NCBI GenBank assembly: GCA_949128115.1
Contig: OX421967.1
Span: 26,366,635 to 26,430,634, forward strand
Length of the DNA: 64,000 bases
Reading direction: 5' to 3'
From: Anaspis maculata
Lineage: Eukaryota; Arthropoda; Insecta; Coleoptera; Scraptiidae
Of this stretch, positions 46,542-58,813 are shown one piece after another; position 1 is the stretch's first letter, and every line of letters begins with the position of its first letter. The notes beneath the pieces are model-generated. The model was not told the DNA's origin. It saw only the letters and a program-made list of their open reading frames with translations, and searched no databases. Made by a program: the position numbers and the translations under genes.

Positions 46542-49500
46542 TGACGACTTTGTTGGACACACACGATCGTTTTATATTGAAAAAAACAGGTCCTGAATTG
46601 CGCCAATGACCTCTTCGCCGAAGAAACGTTCAAGTTCGTTTTTTTTTATTTCTCTTCACTTACGTGACAGTCATAACCAAATGGAACTTTGGATCGATGA
46701 GATGTTTGCGATATTATAATCCACATTATTTTGTGAAGCCAGTTACTTAATTAGGCATTTCCACATGACGTCACGAGTTCGTCAGTGTTGCCAACCTAGT
46801 TGAATTTATAACCTCAAAAAAGTGTTAGGGAACAACCCGCGTTGTTATGATTGTAAAAAAAGTACTTTTTTGAAATTTTTGATACAGTAGGAAGCAAGTT
46901 TGTGCGTGATAATTGTTCACGAAACTCTGGCGCTTCGATCAATACTGATAGTTGGAGATGTGCTGCCCCAAATAGCTCAATAAACAAGAAAGTTTGGTGG
47001 AGTGCTTAAATCATTTTCGTCGAAAAAAAAAGAAATCCGTGGCTTTTTCGGAAAACTAGATTCCTGGAAGAGAAGAGCATCTCAGGAAGTATCTCAAAGT
47101 GCCAAGAAATGTGACTCAAAGACATCTGGGAAGGAGAAAATATGCCAGTTTATTATCCTGCCGATAATAAAGCCATCAAGTGAAAATTCAAGATTGTCAA
47201 GTCAGGTGTACGATTTGGTCAACAGAAGATGAAGATACTCGGAGCCGATCCCATGTGGTTTACATGTGCTTATATCACAGCAAATATTACAACTATAGTG
47301 AAGTAGAAAATGGAAACTATTGTCAATTCAAACATCTAGGCTTGTGAAAGCAATGGAGAAAGCATGACTAGAGATGTAGAGGGCTCAATGAACGTGAACG
47401 TTGGGTTGGAGTTTGGAGTGGTTGAATCTTTTTTTTGAGGAAAAAATGAGAAATTCATGGTTTTCTCGAAACGCTGGGGCTCGTGGAAGTACGAGGCATC
47501 ACACAATGTATCCCAAAGCGCCAAGAAATGGAGAGGAGGAAGGAAGGAATACACTTGAAAAAATATACGGAGGTTGTACCGATAACAATTAGGATGGGTA
47601 ACTAAATTGCTGTAATACAGTTATGATGTTTGCACAAAATTATCTGTTGCTAAGCCTATCTAGTTTCAGGAAGTACCTGTGTCAAGAATTGTGGCCTTCG
47701 GCAATCTAAAAATGGGAAAATCTACGGACTGAGGAATTGCTACGTCGACCACAATTTGGAGCCTAGAATCCTCAATAGAACAATAAATATTTGTATTTTC
47801 AAGAAATGTATCTTGACACAATCAAGTTGTAGTTGAAAATTCAATATCGTTAAATCAGGTGTAAAATTTCTGTCAAGTAGGGCTACGGTGACCGATCACA
47901 TCTTCGGTGGCCGAACAGCTGTTCGAGTTAAACTTCCATGTTTTGCCTCTGTCCATATTCTACAACCGAAGTGAAGACATTCCTGCACTTTTAAAATATA
48001 AAATATAAACAAAAACTATTGTTTGTTTCTTTAATCCAGCAGTAAAAGCTGGGCCTCAAGTATTTGGGTGATTGGGAAGCACAAACCGAAGAGGTACATA
48101 CCTAGCCCCACACAAGGCATATCACTCCAGCAATGCCGGGAACGTAAACCCCCAACATTCAGAGGTGAGGTTTGGAGGCAAAGTTCATGCCCAATTTTGT
48201 CGGAAAATATGAATTTTCACCACTACCCTGTGCAGTTAACCTAACATGTTTGGCTTGCTTTTTCACAAAAAAACACACTTTTCCACGAGAACTTATTTTG
48301 CAGGCGCATTAAGGACATTGCTTTGAACTTGATACAAAAGTTTCAAACTCAAACTCAAAAAGGTAGCCGAGGAAAAAAATGCAGAAACTGGAACTCCATA
48401 AGCGCCCTGTAGTTCGGTTGTTCCCAAACATTATTTGGTTCAAATTTGGCGGGCAATTCTGGACAGTTGGCAACACTGCTGTGACGTCAATGGAAATGCC
48501 TAATTTCATCATCATCAGCCAAGTGGAGTTCTTTTGGCAAACAGTTGAACAAAAACTTTGCTCCGATTTTTGTGAAAAATGCAAAAACGGTAGTGTCACG
48601 TTGTCGCCTCAAACCCGATTGAAGAAAATCTGTTACCAAAAATGCCACCAATTGATACTAAGAGAGTTCGGAGAAATGTGTTCTGTAGTTTGAAGCTAAA
48701 CCGAAATGTATTGTTCCATCCTAGTTCTGCAGGAGCGATGTCAAAAATATTGCTACAGCTCATATTTGAGACGTTTTTGTTGAATAACGTATGGTCCGAA
48801 AGTTATGGGAAATTGTTCAAAGCTAATAACTTTTTCTGAATAGTCTTTATTTTTGAACTTGACATTGCAAAAATTAACATCATATATAACAATAACAAAT
48901 TCATATTCAACATATTGAAAATGGACCATTATCTTCGATGGATCTCAATTTTCTTTTGCCATGTTCCATACTTTTCTGTATCAATTTCTTAAATGCGAAA
49001 TTCTCTAATTTTATTGAAAAATGTGACGCTGTAATTGGTCTTCATTTGCAGCTCCCCATCCCTTGTCGTATACTATCCTGCTCAATATTTACCAAAAATC
49101 TTATATTGGTCGAGCTTGCGGTACATTGGGAGGCAGGAGCTCTGAGAAATTAATCCTGCTGTTGTCCAGAGAATGATCGAACATGGCAGAAGAAAGCTGA
49201 GAGCCATCAAAGATAATGGCCCATCTTCAATATGTTAAATATAAATTTGAAATTGTTAAAGATGATGCTAGTTTTTGCAATATTAAGTTGCAAAATTAAA
49301 ACTATTCAAAAAAAGTTATTAGCTTTTAAAAAAATTCGCAAAACTTTCGGACCATACGTTATGGCCAGAAATGCTTCAAAGAGAAGCTGTATCAACATTT
49401 TTGACGTCCCTCCTGCAGAACCAGGATGGAACAATCCATTTCGGTTTAGCTTCAAACTACGGAACACATTCCTCCGAACTCTTCCAGTATAAATTGGTGG

Positions 49501-49846
49501 CATTTTTGGTGAGAGATTTTCTTCAATCGGGTTTGAGGCGACGACGTGACCCTACCGTTTTTGCATTTTCACAAAAATCTGGACAAAGTCTTTGTTCAAC
49601 TGTTTGCCAAAAGAACTCCACTTGGCTGATGATGATGAAATTCAGTGACTGGCTTCACAAAATAATGTGGATTATAATATCGCAAACATTTCATCGATGT
49701 AAAGTTCCATTTGGTCGTGACTGTCACGTAAAGAGAAATCAAGAAAAACGAACTTAATAACGTTTCTTCGGCGAAGAGGTCATTGGCGCAATTCAGGACC
49801 TGGTTTTTCATTATAAAGCGATCGTGTGTGTCCAACAAAGTCGTCA
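46542..49846. mobile_element. 3.3-kb foldback, itself interrupted
   Basis: TGACGACTTTGTTGGACACA at the left pairs with TGTGTCCAACAAAGTCGTCA at the right, and pairing continues about 200 bp (for example GATATTATAATCCACATTAT with ATAATGTGGATTATAATATC). It resumes after the nested insertion as 48504-48890 against 49250-49650. Mirror frames at 48642-48839 (+) and 49306-49503 (minus) share RVRRNVF and SLKLNRN, an effect of the palindrome. Without the insertion the element would be about 1.55 kb. Confidence 0.82.
46751..48503. mobile_element. 1.75-kb element nested in the foldback arm
   Basis: TTAGGCATTTCCA, then TGACGTCACG and a GTGTTGCCAAC word at the left pair with GTTGGCAACACTG, GTGACGTCAATGGAAATGCC and TAA at the right. 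The intact opposite arm of the host foldback reads straight across the site (AGTCACTGAATTTCATCATC), which defines both ends. AAT or AT is repeated at the junctions. The interior (46800-48470) holds diverged internal repeats but no recognisable transposase. Confidence 0.8.
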
Positions 49847-50475
49847 CTTGTTGTTTTTTAAACAATTCCACGAAGGGCAATTTGAAGATGGCGCTCTCGA
49901 TGGGAAAAAAGTTGAAGATCTTAGTATTTAATATTTAATCTAGCAGGCTTTATCGATGTCCCCACATCGCGTTTCATCAAGAACATGATTTTTTGGCGAA
50001 ATATCAAGTTGCAGTTCGATATCTCCAAAAACAACTGATTTATTGGAAAAAGAAAAAAAATTAAGAAGTTTCACTTTTTCCAGCGTATTTCAAAAACGCC
50101 TCAACATATTTCAAAACTGTTTGCATCCTCTCCATGAGCATGAAATCCGTCATCAATATCCTGACTTACATACGTCCATCTGTTATAGTTCAAGATTTAC
50201 GATTTTTCAACAAATCTTTTCTACTTTACCCTGTATAAAGTGTCTGCACGATTTGCGCCGATGTCCCCACATCCAGATTGGTCCAGGGTGGTCTCAGTAT
50301 TAGGCATGAAAAGTTACAATGCTTGGTATAAAAGTGCATGGTATTTCCCACTAACGTCCGGACTATATTGTTTGAAATGGCTGACGTAATATTAAGATAA
50401 TGGTGTCCTTATTTTGTTAGTGGAGGCAAGACCTCAATGTTCGAGCAAGCCTTTCTCGTGAAGGAATAGAGTTTC
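49847..50475. other. No supported gene
   Basis: AT-rich sequence; if the nearby Harbinger fragment were complete, its catalytic domain should lie here on the minus strand, but none is visible. Confidence 0.5.
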
Positions 50476-50712
50476 TTATTTTAGTATATTCTGATAATAG
50501 ATTCCATTTTTCAACCTCTCATGGAGTTCATCAAAGGATGCAATAGACATTCTGAAGAAATTGAAAAACTTGCTACCATCACGCCTTAGTTCTTCAAAAA
50601 GAGTGTAGAATGTTCCCGTGTGTTCTCTGCTTTGATTGATAGGATGAATCCAACACTTGCGCTTAATCCTACGGCGCTTGTTACGGCGATACAATAACCA
50701 CATAGCAATCAC
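50476..50712 (-). pseudogene. PIF/Harbinger nuclease, N-terminal fragment C
   Basis: A 78-codon frame from ATG 50712 reads MIAMWLLYRRNKRRRIKRKC, WIHPINQSREHTGTFYTLFE, ELRRDGSKFFNFFRMSIASF and DELHERLKNGI. The series (K/R)-x-W(I/V)HP(I/L)N, F-x-(T/L)L-x-x-ELR-x-D, KFF-x-(F/Y)FRMS-x-x-(S/T)FDEL is typical of the N-terminal domain of PIF/Harbinger transposases in animals. The DDE_Tnp_4 catalytic domain that normally follows is absent, because the frame stops at 50476. It belongs to a subfamily different from the 11.4-13.2 kb element. Confidence 0.8.
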
Positions 50713-51717
50713 TCGTTAAGAATTCATTATTCGATAATCTAGTGTCACGCAACAAAGCAGCTGATTGTTTCACCGGTAAAAATCCGATACGTCTGCAAGC
50801 ACCTACTATCGATAAAATATCGTCCGATTTTTGCCGACCGTCTAAAATCGATGTGTGTGCAATTAACGGGTCTAACGGTCCAAGACCTTCCTATATGTGC
50901 TCTCCGAGGGTACTCATAGGTGAGCCACCCGTGCGGCGCCATCTACTAGCGGCTTTCCGCAATGTGTATAACGAGGCATCAGTGGTCGCGGAAGCTAGTT
51001 AATCAGCCGACTCATCAACCACTCTGTCCTCACACATGATGGAGGAGTGCACTTTTTCTCTATCCCTCCGAGTATAGGTATGCAAAATGATTAGTGTCGA
51101 TGCCTTTATGAAAGACAGGCTTGCCTTTATGAAAAACCGTTGGATCATCGAGCTTCTGCCTTGAATGCTTCAGCACTGATGAGACCCAAACAGGTCGAAA
51201 CACGTGTCTGCTGGATTTCGTTGGTGGTTGCTCGGTCGGTCTGATGGTCCGAGACTTCTCCCCACATTAATAATTTTTCTTGTCCCAGGCTCGGATATCG
51301 TTAGATCATCGAGCTTCTGCCTTGAATGCTTAGCGTCTGTGATTCGGCATTCGCATATCATTCGTTCAACAGTATTATATACGTATGCAACCCTTCGTGC
51401 ATCTCCGCGCAATTAGTACACGCTATAACAATAAATCACGTATACTTACACTCTGAAAAATAGCAAATCTACTCACAAATTCATTGATAGACATCGTCCA
51501 TCGGCTTGTTCAACAGTGCATGGTCTATCAGACTAAGTCTCCCTCTCGTCCCCCCAACCAAAAAATTATAGGTAGGTACAGGTATCCCAGAACTATCGCG
51601 GTCCAGAGTTGAAGGTAGCTTAGAGAAATGCTTTAAATGTGACAGAAAAATGCAAAAGAAATAGAGATTTTATTTTTGAAGATATGGGCGGTCAAAAAGG
51701 TGGACTTTTACTCGATT
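50713..51717. other. Non-coding stretch with a 28-bp direct repeat
   Basis: GATCATCGAGCTTCTGCCTT followed by GAATGCTT occurs at 51143-51170 and again at 51304-51331, in the same orientation, 161 bp apart. A smaller repeat, TGCCTTTATGAAA, occurs twice at about 51100-51135. No gene is supported. Confidence 0.55.
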
Positions 51718-52070
51718 TTTTAGCAAAAACAGGTCGATATTTATTTTGAAAAGGACATCTTAAACACGTATTGCCACATTTTTATCTTTAACCTCTTTGT
51801 CTCCACCCTACCCTACTTTAAAAGAATTAAGAAAAGAGTTTAAAATTTTTTAAATCATATTTGATAGAAAAAGACTTTTATCAACTTCAATTTGATGTAT
51901 CACAAGATAGGTATCTATAATGCTATTCGAAATTTAGAAGTAGGGTAGGGTGGGGGCGAAGGGTTTGAACATAAAAATTCTGCAGTACGTGTCCTATAGA
52001 GGTTCCTCTTAAAATTAAAATTGACTTGTTTCAGCGTTTTTTGGGGAAAAAATATGGTGGCAAAAAATCT
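51718..52070. mobile_element. Diverged inverted-repeat element
   Basis: The most conserved pair is CTCCACCCTACCCTACTT against AAGTAGGGTAGGGTGGGGGC. Looser pairs flank it (GGACATCTTAAACACGTATT with AGTACGTGTCCTATAGAGG; AAAAACAGGTCGAT with GACTTGTTTCAGCGTTTTTT). Ends are approximate. Confidence 0.5.
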
Positions 52071-52441
52071 GAAGTAGAAAGTTTGAAAATAAACACCTGT
52101 TTATGATCATATAATCACATATCAAATAATATTATTCAGACCCACAAGGAAAAGCTGCATCATTTCCAACATTTGAATATGCCTACAGGGTGTCAAAAAA
52201 AAACGTGGAAGTTTTTTTTTGAAACATTCTGTATAACTACTGCAAGATATAGAATATTTTGGTGTCAAGATTTGAATTCTGCAGGAAAAATTCTCACGAA
52301 ATTTTTTTTCCCTGTCAATTTATTCCAACGGGGAAAATTTTGACAGGAGAGGGGGAAATCTCGGTGGGTCACCTTGTACCCATCGGCTGCTTCAAAATTC
52401 ATAGCGTCAAGTGGTCTGGGGCGGTCTGGCGCCCAGTTGTT

Positions 52442-52521
52442 CCGGCGTCAAGTTGTCCCGGCGTCAAGTTGTTCCGGCGTCAAGTTGTCCCGGCGTCAAG
52501 TTGTCCCGGCGTCAAGTTGTC
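52442..52521 (+). repeat. 16-bp minisatellite
   Basis: Five exact-length copies of CCGGCGTCAAGTTGT(C/T). Flanking words GCTTCAAAATTC followed by GCGTCAAGT at 52389 and 52539 show an older, longer repeat containing the array. Confidence 0.9.
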
Positions 52522-53226
52522 CCAACTTCAAGTAGGTCGCTTCAAAATTCCTGGCGTCAAGTTGTCTTGTGTCAAGTTATCATGCACGCAAGATGACACC
52601 CTACATTCCTACCTGAGTATCTCGCTGATAGTATCTATACTTATACGTTTTCATGATATCGATCGCCTTCTTCCACGTGAAATTTTATTGAACGTTCGAT
52701 ACTTAATACACATTTTCTTATCTCCACTAATGCAAAATCCACAAAGATCTTAAATAATTATCATTTTATCTTATCTACATTTCATTTATTACAGCATTAC
52801 ACAACTTATCGCTAAACATTATCACACGCTCTTGAACGAAGTCTGAAGATCTCATTCGCCTAAACTGAAAAAGTACCATCATCCCTGCGATTGATTAAAT
52901 TATTGCCAATTTACGTCATTCAATTTTCAAATTCTTGTTACTTATAATTCTTGATTCTTGTGAACCGGCCACAAACCGTTTGGCGGGCACTGGAATTTTG
53001 CCGCTCGCTGAACTGTCAACCGTCTGTTCGTCCTGCTGTCAGCTGTCACTCATTTGTCGCTGTAACTTCAAAGTGATCTAACCTAGAAATCGTACCTCCT
53101 CAGTTGAAAATGTCAAAGGGATGACTAAACAACAATAAAAACACTCCACAGCTGATTAATATTCTAAATATTAGCGTAGTGTTGGGTGCTTAGTATGCAC
53201 ATTAGGAACGGACAAACGTAAATAAC
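52522..53226 (+). promoter_or_regulatory. Upstream region of the ABCB6-like gene
   Basis: The 200 bp before the start codon at 53227 are moderately GC-richer than the rest and must hold the promoter and 5' UTR unless an upstream non-coding exon exists. No TATA box is convincing. If transcription starts above 53109, a four-codon upstream frame (ATG TCA AAG GGA TGA at 53109) would be in the leader. Confidence 0.35.
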
Positions 53227-53616
53227 ATGGCAGGTGAGTTTTTCCAGGTTTCGTTCTTGCAAACCTCATCACTCATTTTTCTTTGCGTAATTTCCCCAGG
53301 CCTAAATCCCATTTCCAACATGACGTACTGCCCGCCCAACATCCACATCTGGGACGTGTGGATCGACAACGGGACGCCCCAGTGCTTCATGGACACCGTC
53401 TCTGCCGGAACCCTGGCCGGGTTCATGCTGATAGCTGGCAGCATCCAGCTGTGGATCTACAGGAAGTACGGCACGGAAATCGCCCCCTATCATTTGGTGA
53501 AGTCGAAATTGTACTCTTTTCAAATTTTCGTTACGTTGCTGGTGCCGCTGTTGGAGATAGTGCGGTTTGCGCTTCAGGCAACGATTTTGAACTACGAAGC
53601 GGTGTACGGCTACATG
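53227..53616 (+). CDS. ABCB6-like half-transporter, N-terminal exons (partial gene)
   Basis: Exon 1 is ATGGCAG at 53227-53233; donor GTGAGT; a 66-bp intron; acceptor CCCCAG at 53299; exon 2 from 53300 to 53616; then donor GTATGT. The spliced product starts MAGLNPISNMTYCPPNIHIW DVWIDNGTPQCFMDTVSAGT. The intron length is a multiple of three, so the unspliced frame is also open, but the splice signals are strong. The YCPPN...W...G...CF(M/L)DT head followed by hydrophobic helices (AGFMLIAGSIQLWIY; LVPLLEIVRFALQATIL) and the RKYGTEI loop matches the extra N-terminal transmembrane domain of insect ABCB6/HMT-1-type transporters, known in porphyrin or metal-conjugate transport. The ABC core and nucleotide-binding domain are not in the window. 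Confidence 0.7.
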
Positions 53617-55221
53617 GTATGTTGAGAGGGACAAAGTCCAGAAGCCTGAAAGGTCGTGCGTTTGTTTTAGTAACTTTCAGATCATGCAGCTATTTTTCAA
53701 GAACATATTTGAAATTTCAGTCATATTAAGTCGAGCAGCCAATCACTAGTGTAGCGGCAGCAGCTACACTGTTGCATATGCATAGCATATTCAAGCAAAA
53801 GCTGATTTGTTTCATTGGGCCTATTGTCTGAATTCACTCTAAATATACAGGATGTCCCATTTTCAAAGCTCAAAAAAGCTTGATTGGGGAGTGGTGTTAT
53901 TCAACAACTATGATAAACAGGTTTAAAATTGTGATCATACAGGGTCAAGTGAAATTTTTGGTGATGCTTATGAAAGAAGGGTCCAAAAGCTTGACTGATC
54001 TCTGTAGTGTGAGACCATCCAGAGGAAAGCTGTATTCCTTTTACACGAAATCTCAGATAACCTCACCTCAGTTAGAGAGAGAAAAAGCGAAAATTGCATG
54101 AGAGGGAGAGAGACACAACTAGCAATTGAAGTGAGAATTCTCAGTTCGAATGATAGAAGGAACGCAGCTGAAGATTCAGTTTTTTTTGCGTCACTAAATC
54201 TCAACTTCTCAACATCCTAATAGCCATTGCCATTATTGAATGTTGTCTATTGCTGTTGAAGTTTCATATCTCAATTACAAATTTAAACAAATCCGCCCTG
54301 AATTTTCAGAATAAAACTTGTAAATTGAAAAATAAAGTCTTATAGAATTTTCAGAAGCAAATTGAGTTGAAACTCGCATGTAAAATTACTCAATTGAAAA
54401 TAATTTTAGCTCGAACTTTAAGCAACAGAATTCGAAACCAAAGGAAGGGGTACTTACCAATGAGATAGATTTGACTGAAAATACTTTTAATCATCAACAA
54501 GAGTGATAAAGAGTATTTCTTGAAAATTTCCAGAAAATAAATCCATCGGTTAAAATGATTTTTTTTTTCAATTTTTTTTTTCAAAAGGTTAGTAACAGTG
54601 AGGAAACTTCAGTGGAGTTTTCATTTTTGTATTTTTCAAATATTGTCATGCCACTCTAACAGTCTTTCAAGCTTTCAATCCAAATGTGCTGTTTGTTTGG
54701 TTTTTAGTATATTTGTGACGTCACAAATATATTTTTAAAACACGCATTACGCCCGCAATTTTGGGAATATAGGAAAAAGAAAAAATACGGGTACATTGTT
54801 TTTGACCATACTATCGATTAAGCAAATAATTTTTTTTTTGGCAAGTATCCCAATATTTTATACCATCAACGATGTCACAGAATGACCAATCCTGTATATT
54901 GTTTAATGCGCAAATATTGAGAGACTTTAATTGAATTAGTCCCTTCGTTTCTTGTTCAGCTTTAATTGAATTAGGAGCTCGAGACAGTTAAATGCACTTC
55001 AACAAAATGGATTTAGACTTCCAGGATTGAATCTCTGAGTTCTGTGATGTTTTAATACGCATTTACTAATCACTCATTTTTATCATTCTAATTTATGATT
55101 CATCATGTTGCTATTACATTAAATAAAACTTGTAATAATAAATAGAATGAGAACATTACGTCTGTCTGTACACGGTCCGTCATATACAGGGTGTTTCAGA
55201 AATAAGTACCTTGCCATAATA
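53617..55221. other. Presumed intron 2 of the ABCB6-like gene
   Basis: No further exon of the transporter could be found; the stretch is AT-rich with simple T runs (54558-54590). If the gene continues beyond the window, all elements from here to 64000 lie inside its second intron. Confidence 0.4.
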
Positions 55222-55429
55222 GTTTACTTTTTATTTTCAGTAGAATGACTTTTTGGAGCTAAAATAAAGTTACAAGCTGTAGCGTTGGGAGGATACGGCT
55301 GATGGCCGTTGATAATTTGGCTCTAAAACTTTTCAGGTGCCATCAGCTGTAGCCTCAGCCCTTCAGCTTGTCATTTTATTTTTGCTCCAAAAACCAAAAA
55401 GTCGATTCTGCTGAAAATAAAAAGTGAAC
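55222..55429. mobile_element. Short palindromic element, family with 9449-9669
   Basis: GTTTACTTTTTATTTTCAG pairs with CTGAAAATAAAAAGTGAAC; TAGAATGACTTTTTGGAGC and its mirror follow inward. It shares its arms and central layout with the element at 9449-9669. Confidence 0.8.
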
Positions 55430-55854
55430 GAGATATATCTTCGGATTCGGCTTCCAAAAATGTGAAGTTTTCCACAAGAACGAATTGCAAGAGGTGCCCC
55501 CGAGGGTAACCCCTCAAAAAAGTTACGGCTCCTCAAAGTTCAATTTTTAAAATCTCTTCTAGGTGCCCTAGAAGGTCTATCATCTACCTCCCTAAATTTT
55601 TTTGATAAATCGCGATATCATTATTCGATGAAGACTTATTTGACTAAACTTTGGTTCAAATTTGATAAAAATTGGTCCTACGGTTCAAAAGTCATGATGA
55701 AAAACCGATTCAAAAAAGCCAACTTCAACACCCTGTATCTTTTTAAGGAAGCATGTTAGGACCATGAGTTTCATTTCCATCCGGCCTTATTTTTGATGAG
55801 GAATCATCCCTCAAAGTTTGTAATAACCAGTACGAAACACCCTGTATGTACATA
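55430..55854. other. No supported gene
   Basis: Sequence between two palindromic elements; contains CACCCTGTAT-type words often found at ends of such repeats, but no clear boundaries. Confidence 0.35.
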
Positions 55855-56828
55855 CAGGATGATTAATAAATTCAAAAACCCAAAAAACTAATTTTTTCTT
55901 AAAACAATTGCAAAAGGTCCCAGACGGGATGTAAGATAGGAAATGAAATGATTCGTTTCTATACAAGGTGGTCCAGATTATAGTAGCAATAACTCACCAT
56001 TCGATGGTCCATCGAAGACTAGGTCGACATGCATGATTTAATTTTTCTCCAAAACGCTTCCTAAGAGAGATACAGCCCTTCAAAGTCAAGTTTTTAAAAT
56101 CTTGTTTTGCAATAACTCTCAAGTCATTGAGCGATTTTGACCAAATTTGATACAAATGCTTACGAAATAGATACCCATCACTTGACGTAGATAACTGTTG
56201 TCAAAATTGTCCAGTGGCGTAGATACGGGGGATTGTTAAACTTCTCCCACCCCATTTTCTACGCCATTTGATATTTTTGAAAAATTATACTTTTTTGAAT
56301 TCCTTGTTCAATTTAGAAAAAAAGTTACTCCTGTAAAATTTTGATTTGAGGCCTAATTTTCGAGATATTTTGGTTTTAAGCTTTGGAAAACGTCTCGAAA
56401 TCGACACTTTCCAGAGCCCAAATTGTTTTTATCTGGAAACGCCTCGTTTCTCAACAAAAAATGGCAGTCAATCAATTTAAAAGACCGAGAAAACTTATTC
56501 CAGTTGAGGAATCATGAGTTTTCTTGGATTTTAATTTTTAGGCCTTTGAAAGTCGCGATTTCGAGGCGTTTTCCAAAGTTTCAAACCCAGATATCTCGGA
56601 AACGAAGCCTCTAATCAAAATTTCACAAGAGTAACTTTTTTTTCTAAATTGAACAAGGAATAAAAAAAAATATATTTTTCCAAAAATAAATTATGCATGT
56701 TGACCTAGTTTTTGATGGACCATCGAATTGTGAGTTATTGCTACTATAACCTGGACCATCCTGTAGAATCCTTTTGCAGGCGGTTTTTATGAGAACTATC
56801 TCCAGGATTTTTGAGTGACCCTGTATAG
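55855..56828. mobile_element. About 970-bp foldback element
   Basis: The clearest arms are 55964-56060 and 56690-56764 (GGTCCAGATTATAGTAGCAA with TTGCTACTATAACCTGGACC; ATTCGATGGTCCATCGA with TTGATGGACCATCGAAT) and 56270-56410 against 56560-56690 (GGAAAACGTCTCGAAATCG with CGATTTCGAGGCGTTTTCC). Outer, weaker pairing (TACAGGAT with ACCCTGTA) extends the element to the stated limits. Centre near 56485; no coding. Confidence 0.75.
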
Positions 56829-56845
56829 TAAATACAGTGCGTGAT

Positions 56846-56967
56846 ACAGTGTGATCCAAACCATTCCGAATTGGGGTAGGCTGTGCCCTGGCGAAAATCA
56901 GCTCAAAATCCAGGAATTTGACCAGGTCACAGCCTACTCCGATTCAGAATGGTATGGATCACACGGT
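56846..56967. mobile_element. 122-bp palindromic element, same ends and loop as 19641-19740
   Basis: ACAGTGTGATCCAAACCATT pairs with AATGGTATGGATCACACGGT; GGGGTAGGCTGTG pairs with CACAGCCTACTCC. The loop has GCCCTGGCGAAAATCAGCTC, close to GGCCTGACCAAAATCAGCCT in the Gypsy insertion. Both are followed by AGAA(A/G)TG. Confidence 0.85.
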
Positions 56968-57152
56968 AGAAATGTTGCGTACACTGAAAAGTTCATTTTG
57001 TTTCTGTTTGTTAAGTCTGCTCTAAAGAATTCACGAAAATCTCATCAGATATTAATTTTTTTTAACGTGTTTACAAAATTCCCCCTCGTTGAGTTCCCCT
57101 CCTCGTTGAGTGGTGGGTCGAGAAAGTAATTAGAGAGGACATACTCGTAGCT

Positions 57153-57412
57153 AGTGCTAGCGGTTCGCGACAAAATTCAGGATTATACTGCAAATTGTGA
57201 TAAAAGCAACAGATTTGGCACAATTATTCCTTGATCCTTAATGAACGATTTGACCCCCTGCACTAATCGAATGACCGCCGGGGGGGCCGAGATTTTAATT
57301 GTGCATAATTAGTGCAGCGGGTCAAATCGTTCATTTTGGTTCAAGTAATAATTGTGCCAAATCTGTTGCTTTTATCACAATTTGCAGTATTATTTCGTGA
57401 ACCGCTAGCACT
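57153..57412. mobile_element. 260-bp palindromic MITE
   Basis: AGTGCTAGCGGTTCGCGA pairs with CGTGAACCGCTAGCACT; TGCAAATTGTGATAAAAGCA with TGCTTTTATCACAATTTGCA, and AATGAACGATTTGACCCCCT with GCGGGTCAAATCGTTCATT. The loop holds a G run (CCGGGGGGGCC). Confidence 0.9.
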
Positions 57413-58813
57413 GAGCCTCACCCTTCGACCCCCCCTTCCAAATCTCCATTAATTAAAGTTCTATTTTTGTTCCATTTTTCTGACACATTTGAAGCATATC
57501 CCTTAACTGCCTTTGACTCTGGACCACGAGTTCTGAGACACCTGTATATGGCGGACCCAGTAATATACTTGAATTGTTTCTGGTTCGGTCAAATATCTCA
57601 TTTTTGTACCCGTTATACAAGGTGGCCCAATGAAAACATAAAATCTAGGATTACAAAATTTGCTTAATGTAATGCGATCGGTGAAAAATGGCAAAAGGGA
57701 GTCGCAAAAAAGTCGCAATTTTTCAAGTGAGACTGGCATAGACTGATTTTAATTCGTAAGTTGGTGCTTTGGTTGAAATCGGAAGATGAAATATTATCAA
57801 AAACGATACCAAACAATTCACGAGACTTCTTGACGCTATTTAGACATCGCATACCGAAGACTTGACCGAAAGTCCACAAACAACAGTATCGTCAAAGGTG
57901 AAAACCCATCCCTAAAACTTTCATTTTGACTATCTCATCCTAATATCCCTATGAATTTTGATCTGAAATTTTGATTTCATGAAATAATCTTCATTATCAA
58001 AAGAGTGAAGAAATCTTGAGTGGCTAGATCACAAAGATATTTCGGTAGATACAATCATACGAGTAGGTACTTGTACGAGATACGGCGTAGCCAAAAGTTC
58101 GTGAAAGCCCAATTATGGTGTTGTTGATTATGAAATTGGTCAAAATGATCAGCTATCGATAACTTAGAATCTAATATAGCACCTCAGCCATCAGTTTGAT
58201 TATTTTTGAAATTATTGCTTCGAAGAATGATTGAACAAGTAGCAAAGTCCTCACGGGGGTGAGTCTCATGAGCGCATTTTCGGAGTGCAGATGAGTACAC
58301 TGTTACCTGTGAACAGATTGTCTCAAAACTACCACAAGAAATCATCAATTTTTATAAAAACACGAGTAGTCAATAATAAATTGAAACAACAGAATGACAA
58401 CAACCAAAACTAGAAAATATCCTGAATTAGTGAGAATTATACCTATATTGATCACAAGCACGGAGCCAGAAGCAGCTTGTTGAACCACAGCGCCGCGACT
58501 TGAAAATCGCATCTGCATATAAGTGCATAAGTATAGATTCCGCATAAAAATAGAGATATCTTCATTGATAATGAATCAATCAGGTTGATTTTTTTCACGA
58601 AAAATTTCTTCATTTCTTTTCGCATCTTTCGTTCGCTGGATGTATGCATGTATCTAGAACAGTTTGCAAGATTTCTCGATGTAGAAGTTCACACTGTAGC
58701 GTCAAAAACCGACAAATGTAGAATCTCGGGGCGAAACCGTTTCTTGAAAAAATTATATCTTCTATTGCAATAAAGGAATGAAAATGATTCTTTCACTAAA
58801 AATATGCAGAAGT
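57413..58813. other. No supported gene
   Basis: Frames of 60-80 codons on both strands have no recognisable content. The last bases before the next element, AGAAGT, would be part of its target site if it is an LTR element. Confidence 0.4.
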
